Of a DNA stretch of 64,000 nucleotides, positions 33,455 through 41,858 are shown piece by piece; within the stretch, counting starts at the first letter, position 1, and each line of letters begins with the position of its first letter. The notes beneath the pieces are model-generated. The model was not told where the DNA came from. It did not search any database and saw nothing but the letters and a program-made list of their open reading frames with translations. A program made the position numbers and the translations under genes. The DNA lies in contig NZ_JAAQRC020000001.1 of assembly GCF_019216885.1 (NCBI RefSeq), positions 6,067,501 to 6,131,500 on the forward strand, in the 5' to 3' direction. This DNA comes from Methylobacterium sp. SyP6R (GTDB taxonomy: Bacteria; Pseudomonadota; Alphaproteobacteria; Rhizobiales; Beijerinckiaceae).

Positions 33455-35022
33455 CAGATGTCCCGCCTCTGCATCGCACCGGCGATGTGGTCGGCCTGGC
33501 GGAGCGCCAGGGCGACGATGGTCAGGGTCGGGTTGCAGGCCGCGCCGCTCGTGAACTGGCTGCCGTCGGAGACGAACAGGTTCTTCACGTCGTGGGTCTG
33601 GCCGAACTTGTTCAGCACCCCGTCCCGCGGCTTCGCGCTCATCCGGTTGGTGCCCATGTTGTGGGTGCTCGGATAGGGCGTGACCGGGTAGGTGACGGTG
33701 GCGCCGACCGCCTCGTAGATCGCCGCGCCCTGCTTGTAGGCGTGGTTGCGCATCGCGACGTCGTTGGGATGATCGTCGTAATGGACGCTTGCCACCGGCA
33801 TCCCGTGCTTGTCCTTGACGGCGGGATCGAGGGTGATGCGGTTCGTCTCCTGCGGCATGTCCTCGCCGACGAGCCACATCCCGGCCATGCGCGGATATTG
33901 CTCCATGGCGCTGGTGAAGGAGCGGCCCCAGGCACCGGGATTGAGGAAGGCGGCCATGAACGGCACGCCGAGCGAGACCGTCTCCATCTCGTAGCCGCCG
34001 GAGAAGCCGCGCTTGGGGTCGTGATGCGCCTCGTCGCGGATGATGCCCGCCATGGTGGTGCCGCGATACATGTGCACCGACTTCTCGAACACGCCGTAGA
34101 CGCTGCCGGTCATGTGCCGCATGTAGTTGCGGCCGACCTGGCCCGAGGAATTGGCGAGCCCGTCCGGGAACATGCTGGAGGCGCTGTTGAGGAGGAGCCG
34201 CGGGCTCTCGATCGAGTTGCCGGCCACCGCGACGATGCGGGCCTTCTGGCGCTGGAGCTTGCCGTCGGCATCGGCATAGACCACGCCGGTCACCTTGCCG
34301 GAGGCGTCGTGCTCGATGCGGAGCGCCATGCAGTTCGGGCGCACCTCCAGGTTGCCGGTCTCCTCGCCGCGGGGGATCTCGGCGATCAGGGTCGACCATT
34401 TCGCCCCCGACTTGCAGCCCTGGAAGCAGAAGCCGATCTGCTGGCAGGAGCCGCGGTCGTGGCGCTCCTCGCTGTTGATCGCCATCCTGCCGGTATGGAC
34501 CTCCTTGTAGCCGACGCGGCGGGCGCCGGCCTCCATCACCTTGAAGTTGTTGTTGCCCGGCAGGCCCGGGATGTTGTTGGTGCGGGTCACCCCCATCCGG
34601 TCCTCGGCCTTGGTGTACCAGGGATCGAGCTCGGCCCGGGTGATCGGCCAGTCGAGGAGGTTGGCGCCGGGCAGCGCGCCGTAATGGTCGCGGATGCGGA
34701 ATTCGTGCTCCTCGAAGCGCAACGAGGCGCCGGCCCAGTGCACGGTGGAACCGCCCACCGCCTTGACGATCCAGGCCGGCAGGTTGGGGAAGTCCCGCGC
34801 CACCCGCCACGAACCCGAGGTGGTGCGCATGTCGGTCCAGGCGAGCTGGGCGAAGCTCGCCCATTCGTCGTTGACGAAATCCTCCATGTTGTGGCGGGCG
34901 CCGGCCTCGAGGATGACGCAGCGGATGCCCTTCAATGCCAGCTCGGTGCCGAGCGTGCCGCCGCCGGCGCCCGAGCCGACGATGACGACGAGCCCGTCGT
35001 CGTTCAGGTCGAATGTGGCCAT
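33454..35022 (-). CDS. GMC-family oxidoreductase (gluconate/sorbitol dehydrogenase large-subunit type)
   Basis: FAD enzyme oxidising an alcohol or sugar acid. 522 residues from the ATG at 35022 (GAGGAAACC upstream). The FAD dinucleotide fold is VVIVGSGAGGGTLGTELALKG. VGGSTVHWAGASLRF and the C-terminal GMC region STHNMGTNRMS followed by NLFVSDGSQFTSGAACNPTLTIVALALRQADHI are typical, and CQQIGFCFQGCKSGAKWS is the cysteine-rich part. It has no signal of its own. The upstream small subunit carries a Tat signal, so the pair is probably exported together. The substrate cannot be told from sequence. Confidence 0.88.
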   Translation of the reverse strand: MATFDLNDDGLVVIVGSGAGGGTLGTELALKGIRCVILEAGARHNMEDFVNDEWASFAQLAWTDMRTTSGSWRVARDFPNLPAWIVKAVGGSTVHWAGASLRFEEHEFRIRDHYGALPGANLLDWPITRAELDPWYTKAEDRMGVTRTNNIPGLPGNNNFKVMEAGARRVGYKEVHTGRMAINSEERHDRGSCQQIGFCFQGCKSGAKWSTLIAEIPRGEETGNLEVRPNCMALRIEHDASGKVTGVVYADADGKLQRQKARIVAVAGNSIESPRLLLNSASSMFPDGLANSSGQVGRNYMRHMTGSVYGVFEKSVHMYRGTTMAGIIRDEAHHDPKRGFSGGYEMETVSLGVPFMAAFLNPGAWGRSFTSAMEQYPRMAGMWLVGEDMPQETNRITLDPAVKDKHGMPVASVHYDDHPNDVAMRNHAYKQGAAIYEAVGATVTYPVTPYPSTHNMGTNRMSAKPRDGVLNKFGQTHDVKNLFVSDGSQFTSGAACNPTLTIVALALRQADHIAGAMQRRDI

Positions 35023-35122
35023 GGTTTCCTCCGGGTCCGCGCGGCCGGTCGCGGCCGGTCCGGCGCGGCTGTTCATTGATTGTTCTTTGGTGGACGGTCG
35101 GCGTGAGTGCGTGTGCCGGCGG

Positions 35123-35671
35123 CTAGACCTTCGGCAGCCAGTCGATGTCGTTGAAGCCGCGGTTGATGTAGCCGCCCTTGTCGGCGGACGACCCCTCGTA
35201 GCCGAATTTCGGCCAGATCTCCGGCTGGTTGTAGAGCGAGACGACGAGGTCCGAGCGGATCTTCTTGAAGAAGTCCGTGTGGCTGATGCCCTCCAGCACC
35301 GCGACCCGGTCGGCCTCCCAGCCGATCTGGGCGTAAGCGACCTTGTGGCGGGCCTGCGCGTCCTCGTCGAGGCGGCGCACCCCGGAGGTCAGCAGCGTCT
35401 TCACCGACGGGTCGGCGGCGGCCTTGCCGTCCCAGGGCTTGATCGCCGTGATGTAATAGACGTCGCCGAGGAAGTCGTGCGGGTAGATGTCCCGCGCCAT
35501 CTTCACCAGGGTCTTCAGCTCGGCCGGCGACAGGGCGGCGCCGTTCTCGGCCCAGGCTTCCGAGACCTGGAGCCCGGCGGCGCTGGCGAGGGCGGCGGCC
35601 GGCGCCGCGGCGGCGGCGCTCTGCAGGAAGCCGCGGCGGCTGAACCGCACGCGCGGATCGACTTCTCTCAT
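35123..35671 (-). CDS. Gluconate 2-dehydrogenase subunit 3-type protein, Tat-exported
   Basis: 182 residues from the ATG at 35671 with GAGGAGACA upstream. The N terminus has a twin-arginine signal (SRRGFLQSAAAAAPAAALASAAG). The mature domain, PAELKTLVKMARDIYPHDFLGDVYY onward, is the subunit 3 family that partners GMC dehydrogenases and carries them through the Tat system. It precedes the GMC gene by 100 bp in the same operon. Confidence 0.85.
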   Translation of the reverse strand: MREVDPRVRFSRRGFLQSAAAAAPAAALASAAGLQVSEAWAENGAALSPAELKTLVKMARDIYPHDFLGDVYYITAIKPWDGKAAADPSVKTLLTSGVRRLDEDAQARHKVAYAQIGWEADRVAVLEGISHTDFFKKIRSDLVVSLYNQPEIWPKFGYEGSSADKGGYINRGFNDIDWLPKV

Positions 35672-35764
35672 GGGCTTGTCTCCTCTGATGTCGTTTTTTA
35701 TGCCGTGCACGTGTCGGCCGGCGCGGGGCGCGTCTGTCGCGCGCTCCCGCACCCGCCGGGGATG

Positions 35765-36160
35765 TCAGCGGAAGCGGCCGCCCTTCTGGATCACCTCGAT
35801 CTTGTAGCCGTCCGGATCGGTAGCGAAGAAGAAGCGGGCGAGCGTCTTGCCCTGGTGCTGGAAGTCCTTGACCGGGGTGGCGGGCAGGCCTTCCTGCGTG
35901 AAGCGGGCATGCTCGGCATCGACGTCGTCCACCACCACCGCGAGGTGGCCGTAGCCGTTGCCGAGATCGTAGGGCTCGGTGCGGTCGAAGTTGACCGTCA
36001 GTTCCAGCTCGAACGGCGACGAGGGATGGCGCAGGTAGACGAGCGCGAACCCGTCGAAGCCGACGCGCTCGGCGAGTTCGAGGCCGAAGGCGCGGGCGTA
36101 GTAGGCGCGGGAGCGCTCCTCGTCGAGGACGCGGATCATCGAGTGGACGGGCTTGGCCAT
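35765..36160 (-). CDS. VOC-family protein, glyoxalase I (lactoylglutathione lyase)-like
   Basis: 131 residues from the ATG at 36160. Two beta-alpha-beta-beta-beta repeats: HSMIRVLDEERSRAYYARAFGLEL, YLRHPSSPFELELTVNFDR, GYGHLAVVVDDVDAEHARF, FFATDPDGYKIEVIQKG. The metal ligands His6, Glu in FELELT, His in GYGHLA and Glu in YKIEVI fit glyoxalase I, which removes methylglyoxal with glutathione. It precedes the GMC operon in the same direction. The 311 bases between this start and the gene at 36472 contain no feature I can support beyond being a divergent promoter region. Confidence 0.85.
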   Translation of the reverse strand: MAKPVHSMIRVLDEERSRAYYARAFGLELAERVGFDGFALVYLRHPSSPFELELTVNFDRTEPYDLGNGYGHLAVVVDDVDAEHARFTQEGLPATPVKDFQHQGKTLARFFFATDPDGYKIEVIQKGGRFR

Positions 36161-36471
36161 CGGCAGCAGGAACCTCGTTTCGCGTAAGCCACCGCTCGGG
36201 TGTCGCTGTTGAGAATAGCTCCAGGGACGGAGCCGGGGTGGTAGCGGGCTGTGACGCGGGCGGGCCGATCGGGGCGTCCGCCCGCGCCCTCCCGCAAGCG
36301 ACGGCGCACGATGAGCGTCGGCCCGCCACGGAGACCGGCCAGTTCTTGTTCCGCTCCGCCGCGTGCGCGAGGACACATCGCAACGGCCTTCGCCCACCTA
36401 TCTTCCGATCATCGCAACGGAAGCAGCCACCAACCCGGACCTGCACTGCGAATAAGGAGCCTGAATACCAG

Positions 36472-36735
36472 ATGAAGACCCGTATCGCCGCCGTCGTCAC
36501 CGCGATTGTCCTTGGCGCCGCTCCGATCTCGTCCGCCATGGCATTCGGCCCCACCTCTCCCGCCACCCCGTTCGGCCCTCGCGACGTCGAGACCACCGGC
36601 TCGATCGGCTCCGCCAATACCAGCGTGCCGTTCTACGGCGCCTGCCCGATGAGTTCGGCCTCGGAGGGCAACGCCAACCAGCAGAACTTCCCGGTCAAGC
36701 AATACGGCCAGACCGCGGGCGGGCACCGCTGCTGA
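36472..36735 (+). CDS. Small secreted protein with ETTGSI motif
   Basis: 87 residues. AAGGAG lies about 13 nt before the ATG. Signal peptide MKTRIAAVVTAIVLGAAPIS-SAMA, cut before FGPTSP. The mature part has DVETTGSIGSAN, then two cysteines (GACPM near the middle and the C-terminal residue, which could form a disulfide). No recognised function. A related motif occurs in the 19234 gene. Followed after 18 bp by a tiny membrane protein gene. Confidence 0.65.
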   Translation: MKTRIAAVVTAIVLGAAPISSAMAFGPTSPATPFGPRDVETTGSIGSANTSVPFYGACPMSSASEGNANQQNFPVKQYGQTAGGHRC

Positions 36736-36753
36736 TCCGACAGGAGACGGGAC

Positions 36754-36864
36754 ATGAGTGACATGAAGCTTCTGCGCGCCGTTTCCTACGGCATGATCGG
36801 TGTTCTGGCCGGGGGCCTCGCCATGACGGTATTCGGCACCGCCAGCGCCCTGATCAACATGTAA
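36754..36864 (+). CDS. 36-residue membrane peptide
   Basis: ATG at 36754 with AGGAGACGGGAC just upstream. The peptide is a single hydrophobic helix (AVSYGMIGVLAGGLAMTVFG) with a polar N terminus. It is 18 bp after the secreted-protein gene and directly before a hairpin, so the two probably form one transcript. Too short for homology-based naming. Confidence 0.5.
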   Translation: MSDMKLLRAVSYGMIGVLAGGLAMTVFGTASALINM

Positions 36865-36870
36865 TCCGCC

Positions 36871-36900
36871 GAAGGGCCGCTCCTCGGGGGCGGCCCTTCT
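36871..36900 (+). terminator. Hairpin terminator after the small-protein pair
   Basis: Perfect 10-bp stem GAAGGGCCGC/GCGGCCCTTC with a 9-nt loop, 6 bp after the stop at 36864. The T-tract is poor (TCTC), so efficiency is uncertain. Confidence 0.55.
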
Positions 36901-36996
36901 CGCATGAGCCGGAAGCGCGGGGTTTTTCCCGCGCCCCCGCCGGAACCGCAGAGCTTCGGTTCGCTTTGCCCCTGCAAACCCTCGCAGGAGACAGCC

Positions 36997-37293
36997 ATGC
37001 CCCCGCTCGCCCGCCTGCTTTCCGCCTTTCTGATCCTGGCCGCGAGCGCCGCCCCGGCCCTCGCGATCTCGGACCGGCGCGACCAGCCGACCCAGGCCGA
37101 CATCCCCGACGGCAAGGGCGGCGACGCGTCGGGAATCGCCCCTCCGCAGGCGATCAAGCCCGAGACCAAGGTGATGCCCGGCGACACGGGCCTGAGCGGC
37201 AGCACCCGCGCGCGCACCAATCCCCTCGACCAGCTCGAGCCCAAGGACCGGCGTGCCACCGGCGGCGGCGACGGGGCCGGCGACCGACGCTGA
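36997..37293 (+). CDS. Small secreted protein, unknown
   Basis: 98 residues from the ATG at 36997 (CAGGAGACA upstream). Signal peptide PPLARLLSAFLILAASAAPALA. The mature chain is charged and Pro/Gly-rich (SDRRDQPTQADIPDGKGGDASG, PETKVMPGDTGLSGSTRARTNPLDQLEPKDRRATGGG), with no cysteine and no domain I recognise. It probably resides in the periplasm. Confidence 0.6.
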   Translation: MPPLARLLSAFLILAASAAPALAISDRRDQPTQADIPDGKGGDASGIAPPQAIKPETKVMPGDTGLSGSTRARTNPLDQLEPKDRRATGGGDGAGDRR

Positions 37294-37354
37294 GGCAACT
37301 CCTTGCCGGCCACCAGGGTTAACCCCCGCGCAACGCACGCGAGGGGAGTCGCCC

Positions 37355-38071
37355 ATGGGTCTGCTCGATCAGGTCATCGGTTCGGTGCTCGGCAACGTCC
37401 TCGGAGGCGGGGGCCGGCATGAGGAAGGCCGCGAGGGCGGCTCCGGGGCGATGTCGCCCCTGGTCAAGGCGCTGCTGATGCTGCTCGCCGCCAAGGCGAT
37501 GCAGGGCGGTTTCGGCGACATCTTCGGCGGCGGCCGCCGGCCGGTGCCGCAGGGCGGGCCCGACGACGGCGACGCCCCGGATCCGCACGGCTACGGTGCG
37601 CCGGACCCGCGCGACGACGCGCCCCGCGGCCGGCGCGGCGAGGATCCGGACAATCCCTATTCCGACCTTGCCGGGATGCTCGACGGCCCCGGCGGCGGGA
37701 CCCAGGCGCCCTCCCCCGGCAGCGGGGGCATGCAGAACCCGTTCGACCAGGGCGCCGGGCCGTATTCCCGCCTCGACCGGGAGCAGCCGGAGGATGCCGC
37801 CGGCGGTCTCGACCAGCTCATCGACCGCTTCCGCCGCGGCGGCCTCGGCGAGATGATCGAATCGTGGATCGGCCCGGGCCACAACCGGCCGATCCAGCCG
37901 CAGCAGCTCGCCCAGGCGCTCGGCCCCGACACGGTCGAGACCCTGAGCCGACAGACCGGAATGGGCCGGGACGACCTGCTGGCACAGCTCGCCCAGGTGC
38001 TGCCGGGCGTGATCGACGGGTTGACGCCGCAGGGCCGGCGTCCGAACCACGACGAGATGCGCGGCTGGTGA
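37355..38071 (+). CDS. YidB/DUF937-type protein
   Basis: 238 residues from the ATG at 37355 with GAGGGGAG upstream. The N terminus, MGLLDQVIGSVLGNVLGGGG, and the C-terminal domain (GGLDQLIDRFRRGGLGEMIESWIG, QPQQLAQALGPDTVETLSRQTGM, LLAQLAQVLPGVIDGLTPQGRRP) match the YidB/DUF937 family. The middle 100 residues are Gly/Pro/Asp-rich linker. The function of the family is unknown. No signal peptide. Confidence 0.8.
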   Translation: MGLLDQVIGSVLGNVLGGGGRHEEGREGGSGAMSPLVKALLMLLAAKAMQGGFGDIFGGGRRPVPQGGPDDGDAPDPHGYGAPDPRDDAPRGRRGEDPDNPYSDLAGMLDGPGGGTQAPSPGSGGMQNPFDQGAGPYSRLDREQPEDAAGGLDQLIDRFRRGGLGEMIESWIGPGHNRPIQPQQLAQALGPDTVETLSRQTGMGRDDLLAQLAQVLPGVIDGLTPQGRRPNHDEMRGW

Positions 38072-38118
38072 TTCGTCACGGCGCCCCCGGGCGCCGTTTC
38101 GCGCGAAGGGTGACGCCG

Positions 38119-38826
38119 ATGGCCTACGAGCTCCATTACTGGCCGATGATCCAGGGCCGGGGCGAGTTCGTCCGTCTCGCCCTGGAGGAGGCCGGCGCGC
38201 CTTACGTCGATGTCGCCCGCGAGGACGGCATCGACGGCCTGATGGCCGGGCTCGACGCGCCGCCCCGCCCGCCCTTCGCCCCACCCTACCTGCGCGACGG
38301 CGATCTGGTGATCGGCCAGACCGCCGCGATCCTGCTCCATCTCGGACCGCGCCTCGGCCTCGTCGGGGAGCGCGAGGCCGACCGGATCTGGACCCACCAG
38401 ATCCAGCTCACTATCGCCGATGCGGTGGCCGAGGCCCATGACAGCCACCACCCGATCGCCTCCGCCCTGTACTACGAGGAGCAGACGGAAGAGGCCGCAC
38501 GCCGGGCCGCGGATTTTCGCGAGAGCCGGATCCCGAAATTCCTGCACTGGTTCGAGCGGGTGCTGGCGACGAACACCGTCGGTCCGCGCCACCTCGTCGG
38601 CGAAAGCCTCAGCTACGCCGACCTCTCGCTGTTCCAGCTGGTGGAGGGCCTGGCCTACGCCTTCCCGCGGGCGACCGAGCGGGCGCTCGGGTTCACGCCG
38701 AAGGTCGTCGCCCTGCACCGGCTCGTGGCCCGCCGGCCGCGCATCGCCGCCTATCTCGCGAGCGACCGGCGCGTACCCTTCAGCGAGGACGGGATTTTCC
38801 GCCGCTACCCGGAACTCGACGCCTGA
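38119..38826 (+). CDS. Glutathione S-transferase
   Basis: 235 residues. Thioredoxin-fold N domain (YELHYWPMIQGRGEFVRLALEEAG, Tyr near the N terminus as possible catalytic residue; PPYLRDGDLVIGQTAAILLHLG with the glutathione-binding Gln-Thr). All-alpha C domain (IPKFLHWFERVL, GESLSYADLSLFQLVEGLAYAFP with the N-capping motif). The sequence FAEAHDSHHPIAS-like stretch near 105 is close to eukaryotic Pi/sigma-type GSTs. Start chosen at the ATG at 38119; a GTG 9 bp upstream is possible. It stands alone; the substrate is not predictable. Confidence 0.85.
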   Translation: MAYELHYWPMIQGRGEFVRLALEEAGAPYVDVAREDGIDGLMAGLDAPPRPPFAPPYLRDGDLVIGQTAAILLHLGPRLGLVGEREADRIWTHQIQLTIADAVAEAHDSHHPIASALYYEEQTEEAARRAADFRESRIPKFLHWFERVLATNTVGPRHLVGESLSYADLSLFQLVEGLAYAFPRATERALGFTPKVVALHRLVARRPRIAAYLASDRRVPFSEDGIFRRYPELDA

Positions 38827-39296
38827 CGCAGCAGCACCGGAAGGGCCGAGACCGGTCCGCCCGGGGCACCATTCGCGAATCAGTTCGGCCCGGACATCCT
38901 CCCACCGGCCTCCCTCCGGGCGATCGGCATGGGGGCCACGCGCGATGCCGCAACGGAATGTCGAAACGTTGCGGATGCGCAACAGGCTCACGGGGCGGCA
39001 GGCTTTTTCCTAAACCGTTGATTTCACGCGCCTCCCAAGACGCACGTTGCCGTGGCGCAACGGAGTGTGGCCTCAGATGGACAGCCGGGGGGCGTCCTTA
39101 ACAAAAAATTAACCATTTCGGCGCGAAAGTCCGTTAACCAAATCGTTAACCAAACCGCGCCTCGACGCGCATGCCGGCCGACAACGCAAGTCCACTGCGA
39201 AGTTCCGGTAATTTTCGACAATCAAGAACCAAGCAACCCCGCTGCCTTCTCAGGCAACGGAACAGAAGAACTCGTCAAAAAATCTTGGGGGCTGGC
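38827..39296. other. Intergenic region between GST and ftcR: promoter region
   Basis: 470 bases without a gene. The first 230 look plain. From 39090 to 39160 the DNA becomes AT-rich and contains four TTAAC repeats, including a perfect CtrA-type site (listed separately) and a second pair TTAACCAAATCGTTAACC at 39134-39151 with 8-base spacing. This is probably the ftcR control region. Confidence 0.6.
39098..39113 (+). promoter_or_regulatory. CtrA box-like site upstream of ftcR
   Basis: TTAA-N7-TTAAC, the full consensus for the alphaproteobacterial cell-cycle and flagellar regulator CtrA, followed directly by CCAT (half site TTAACCAT). It lies 184 bp before the proposed ftcR GTG. Confidence 0.6.
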
Positions 39297-39980
39297 GTGT
39301 ACATCGTCGTCGACGAGCGGGAAAGCGTGGCTGCACACTACGTGGAAGGCTTCGGCGTGGAGGGCGTGGCGGCCCGGGGGCTGGACGTGCGGGACGTCCA
39401 GACCTGGATCGACGCCACGCCGGCCCAGGACCTCGCGGCGGTCCAGGGCTTCGTCATCGGCGATTGCGCCGACCGGGCGACCTTCACCGGCCTGCTGCGC
39501 AGCCTGTCCGGTGCGCCGATCATCGCGCTGAACGAGACCCGCTCCCTGGAGCAGACCCTCGCGCTGTTCACCGCCGGCATCGACGACGTGGTGCGCAAGC
39601 CGGTCCATGTCCGCGAGATCATCGCCCGAGCCGGGGCGATCCGCCGCCGGACCAACCGCAGCGAGGCAAAGCCCGCGAGCACCCCGGACAAGAGCGGCCG
39701 CCTGACCGTCCATACCGACGGGCGCGATCCGGAGATCGACGGCCAGAGCCTGCTGCTGCCCCGGCGCGAGCGCGACATCCTGGATTATCTCGCCCGCAAC
39801 CGCGGCCGGCCGGTGACCAAGGGCCAGATCTTCAAGGCGGTCTACGGCGACCTCGACGCGGCCGTCGACGAGAGCGTCGTCGAGGGCCACATCAGCAAGC
39901 TGCGCAAGAAGCTGCGGATGCGGCTGGGCTACGACCCGATCGAGGCCAAGCGTCTGGCCGGCTACACCTTCGTCGGCTGA
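39297..39980 (+). CDS. ftcR: Flagellar two-component-type transcriptional regulator FtcR
   Basis: 227 residues from the GTG at 39297 (GGGGG six bases upstream), which gives MYIVVDERESV as in FtcR; the open frame begins at an ATG 126 bp earlier without similarity. N-terminal receiver-like domain (1-115) with PIIALNETRSLEQTLALFTAGIDDVVRKPVHVREI but no obvious phospho-acceptor Asp in the standard position. C-terminal OmpR-type winged helix (LLLPRRERDILDYLARNRGRPVTKGQI, VVEGHISKLRKKLRMRLGYDPIEAKRLAGYTFVG). In Brucella FtcR is a flagellar master activator. Its place at the edge of the flagellar island and the upstream CtrA-like site fit that role. Confidence 0.88.
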   Translation: MYIVVDERESVAAHYVEGFGVEGVAARGLDVRDVQTWIDATPAQDLAAVQGFVIGDCADRATFTGLLRSLSGAPIIALNETRSLEQTLALFTAGIDDVVRKPVHVREIIARAGAIRRRTNRSEAKPASTPDKSGRLTVHTDGRDPEIDGQSLLLPRRERDILDYLARNRGRPVTKGQIFKAVYGDLDAAVDESVVEGHISKLRKKLRMRLGYDPIEAKRLAGYTFVG

Positions 39981-40011
39981 TCCCCTCTCTCCTTTCAGCG
40001 ACCGGAATGCA

Positions 40012-40047
40012 ACGAAGCCCCGGGCGGTCGACCGCCCGGGGCTTCGT
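40012..40047. terminator. Perfect 36-bp palindrome between ftcR and flagellin gene 1
   Basis: All 36 bases form a perfect palindrome (arms 40012-40029 and 40030-40047, core GGTCGACC), midway between the convergent ftcR and flagellin stops. No strong T-run on either side. It most likely acts as a bidirectional transcription stop. Confidence 0.6.
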
Positions 40048-40091
40048 CGTCATCGGAGTGACCGCCGCCGGGAGGGCGGCGGTCGGTCATC

Positions 40092-41858
40092 TTAGCGGAA
40101 GAGCGAGAGGACGTTCTGGCTCGCCGAGTTGGCGATCGAGAGCGCCTGCACCGCCAGCTGCTGCTGCGTCTGCAGCGCCTTCAGCTTGGTCGACTCCTCC
40201 TCCACGTCCGCATCCACCAGGATGCCGATCGTGCGGTCGTTGGCCTTCATCAGCGTGTCGACGAAGGTCTTCTGGCCGTCGATCTGCGTCTTGTTGGCAC
40301 CCAGCTTCGTACCCGCATCCGTCACCTTGCCGATCGCCTTGTCGACCGCCGAGATGATCGCCTGCAGGTCCGCGTCGCCGTTGGTGCCCACCAGCTTCGA
40401 GATGTCGAGGTTGGCGATCGAGTACGAGCCGCCGCCGAATTGCGGGTTGTAGGTCCCCGCGGCCGTGTCGAGGATGCCCTGCGCCTGCGTCGTCCCGGCA
40501 TTCGTGCCCGAGGCGCTGCGCACCACCACCGTGCCGGCCGCAACGTTGTTGAACGTCGTCGCGGTGAAGCCGAAGGCCGCCACGTCGGCGCCGCCCGTCG
40601 CGATCGTCTTGGTGTTGTCGGAGTTCGACAGCGTGATCTTGCCGTTCGAGAACGACGCGGTCACCGTGCTGGCCGTCGCCGCGGCGAGCTTGGTGTTCAT
40701 GATCGCAACCAGGTCGGCGCCGTTCACCGCGGTGTTGCTCGCCGAGGTCGCCGAGGCGCCCAGGGCGGTGAAGTCCGCCGCCACCAGGGTCAGGGTCTTG
40801 GGCGTGGCGCCGTCGTTGATCGTGATCACCTTCGAGCCCGTCGACAGGTCGAGGGTGGTGATCGCGGTGCCGGTCGCCACGGCCGACTGCGCGCCCGTCG
40901 TGACGGTGCCGAGGCCGATATCGAGCACCCGCTTGCCGCCCGCGGACGGGTTGGCGAGCTGGACGTTCAGGGTCGAGGCTGCACCGGTGCCGGTGGTGGT
41001 GAAGTTGAGCCGGCCCGACGAGTCGAGGCCCGCCGTGACCTTGCCGGCGAGACTGCCGTTGGCGGCGATCTGGTTGTTGAGGGCGTTGAGGAACTCGCTG
41101 GTGGTGACCTTGGACAGGTTCTGGGCGGCCGACTGCATGTTGCCGGCGTTGAGGGTCAGCGTGCCGGCGACGCCGCCGACCGTCACGGTCAGCGAGACCT
41201 CGTTCGGGCCCGAGAAGTCCGCCGTACCGGTGCCCGAGCCGAAACCGGCGGTGCCGGTCAGCGAGGTCGAGCCGACGATCTGGGCATTGGTGGCGGCGGT
41301 GTTCACGCTGGTCGAGTTGACGTCGTAGAGCTTGATGCTCTGCACGTTCACGGCGATCTGCGAGAAGGTGATGGTCCCGCTGGCGGTGCGCGAGAAACCG
41401 CCGACCACGTTCTGGGTCGCCAGGTAGGCGCTGTTGCTGGCCGAGGAATTGACCGAGAGCCAGTTCTGGCCGCTCGAGTTCGAGGAATCGGCGGTCGCCT
41501 TCATCTTCGACTGGATGGCGGCGATCTCGGTCTGCACCTTCGAGCGGTCGACGCCCGGGGTCATCGCGGTCTGCAGCTTGGCCCGCATGTTCTGCAGGTC
41601 GGAGATGATGCTGTTGAGGCCGTTATAGGCGGTGTCGACCGACGAGGAGCCGAGGCCGAGCGAGTCCTTGACCGCGCCGAGCGAGGCGTTGTCGGTGCGC
41701 ACCGTGGTGGCGATCGACCAATAGGCGGCGTTGTCGGAGGCGGCCGAGACGCGCTGGCCGGTCGAGACCCGGTTGCTGGTCGTGTCGAGGTTCTGGTTGA
41801 TGTTCTTGAGGGTGGTCAGCGCCGTCATCGCGGCGTTGTTGGTCAGCAGGCTGGTCAC
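40092..41858 (-). CDS. Flagellin, copy 1
   Basis: 588 residues, starting with GTG at 41858 (AGGACGACC upstream). The conserved D0/D1 ends are present: TALTTLKNINQNLDTTSNRVSTGQRVSAASDNAAYWSI at the N terminus and MKANDRTIGILVDADVEEESTKLKALQTQQQLAVQALSIANSASQNVLSLFR at the C terminus. The variable middle is Thr/Ser/Gly/Ala-rich and about 300 residues long, so the protein is longer than the 270-500 residues of most flagellins. Subunit of the filament, exported through the flagellar channel. It differs from copy 2 at only 16 positions by my count. A long leader precedes it. Confidence 0.95.
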   Translation of the reverse strand: MTSLLTNNAAMTALTTLKNINQNLDTTSNRVSTGQRVSAASDNAAYWSIATTVRTDNASLGAVKDSLGLGSSSVDTAYNGLNSIISDLQNMRAKLQTAMTPGVDRSKVQTEIAAIQSKMKATADSSNSSGQNWLSVNSSASNSAYLATQNVVGGFSRTASGTITFSQIAVNVQSIKLYDVNSTSVNTAATNAQIVGSTSLTGTAGFGSGTGTADFSGPNEVSLTVTVGGVAGTLTLNAGNMQSAAQNLSKVTTSEFLNALNNQIAANGSLAGKVTAGLDSSGRLNFTTTGTGAASTLNVQLANPSAGGKRVLDIGLGTVTTGAQSAVATGTAITTLDLSTGSKVITINDGATPKTLTLVAADFTALGASATSASNTAVNGADLVAIMNTKLAAATASTVTASFSNGKITLSNSDNTKTIATGGADVAAFGFTATTFNNVAAGTVVVRSASGTNAGTTQAQGILDTAAGTYNPQFGGGSYSIANLDISKLVGTNGDADLQAIISAVDKAIGKVTDAGTKLGANKTQIDGQKTFVDTLMKANDRTIGILVDADVEEESTKLKALQTQQQLAVQALSIANSASQNVLSLFR

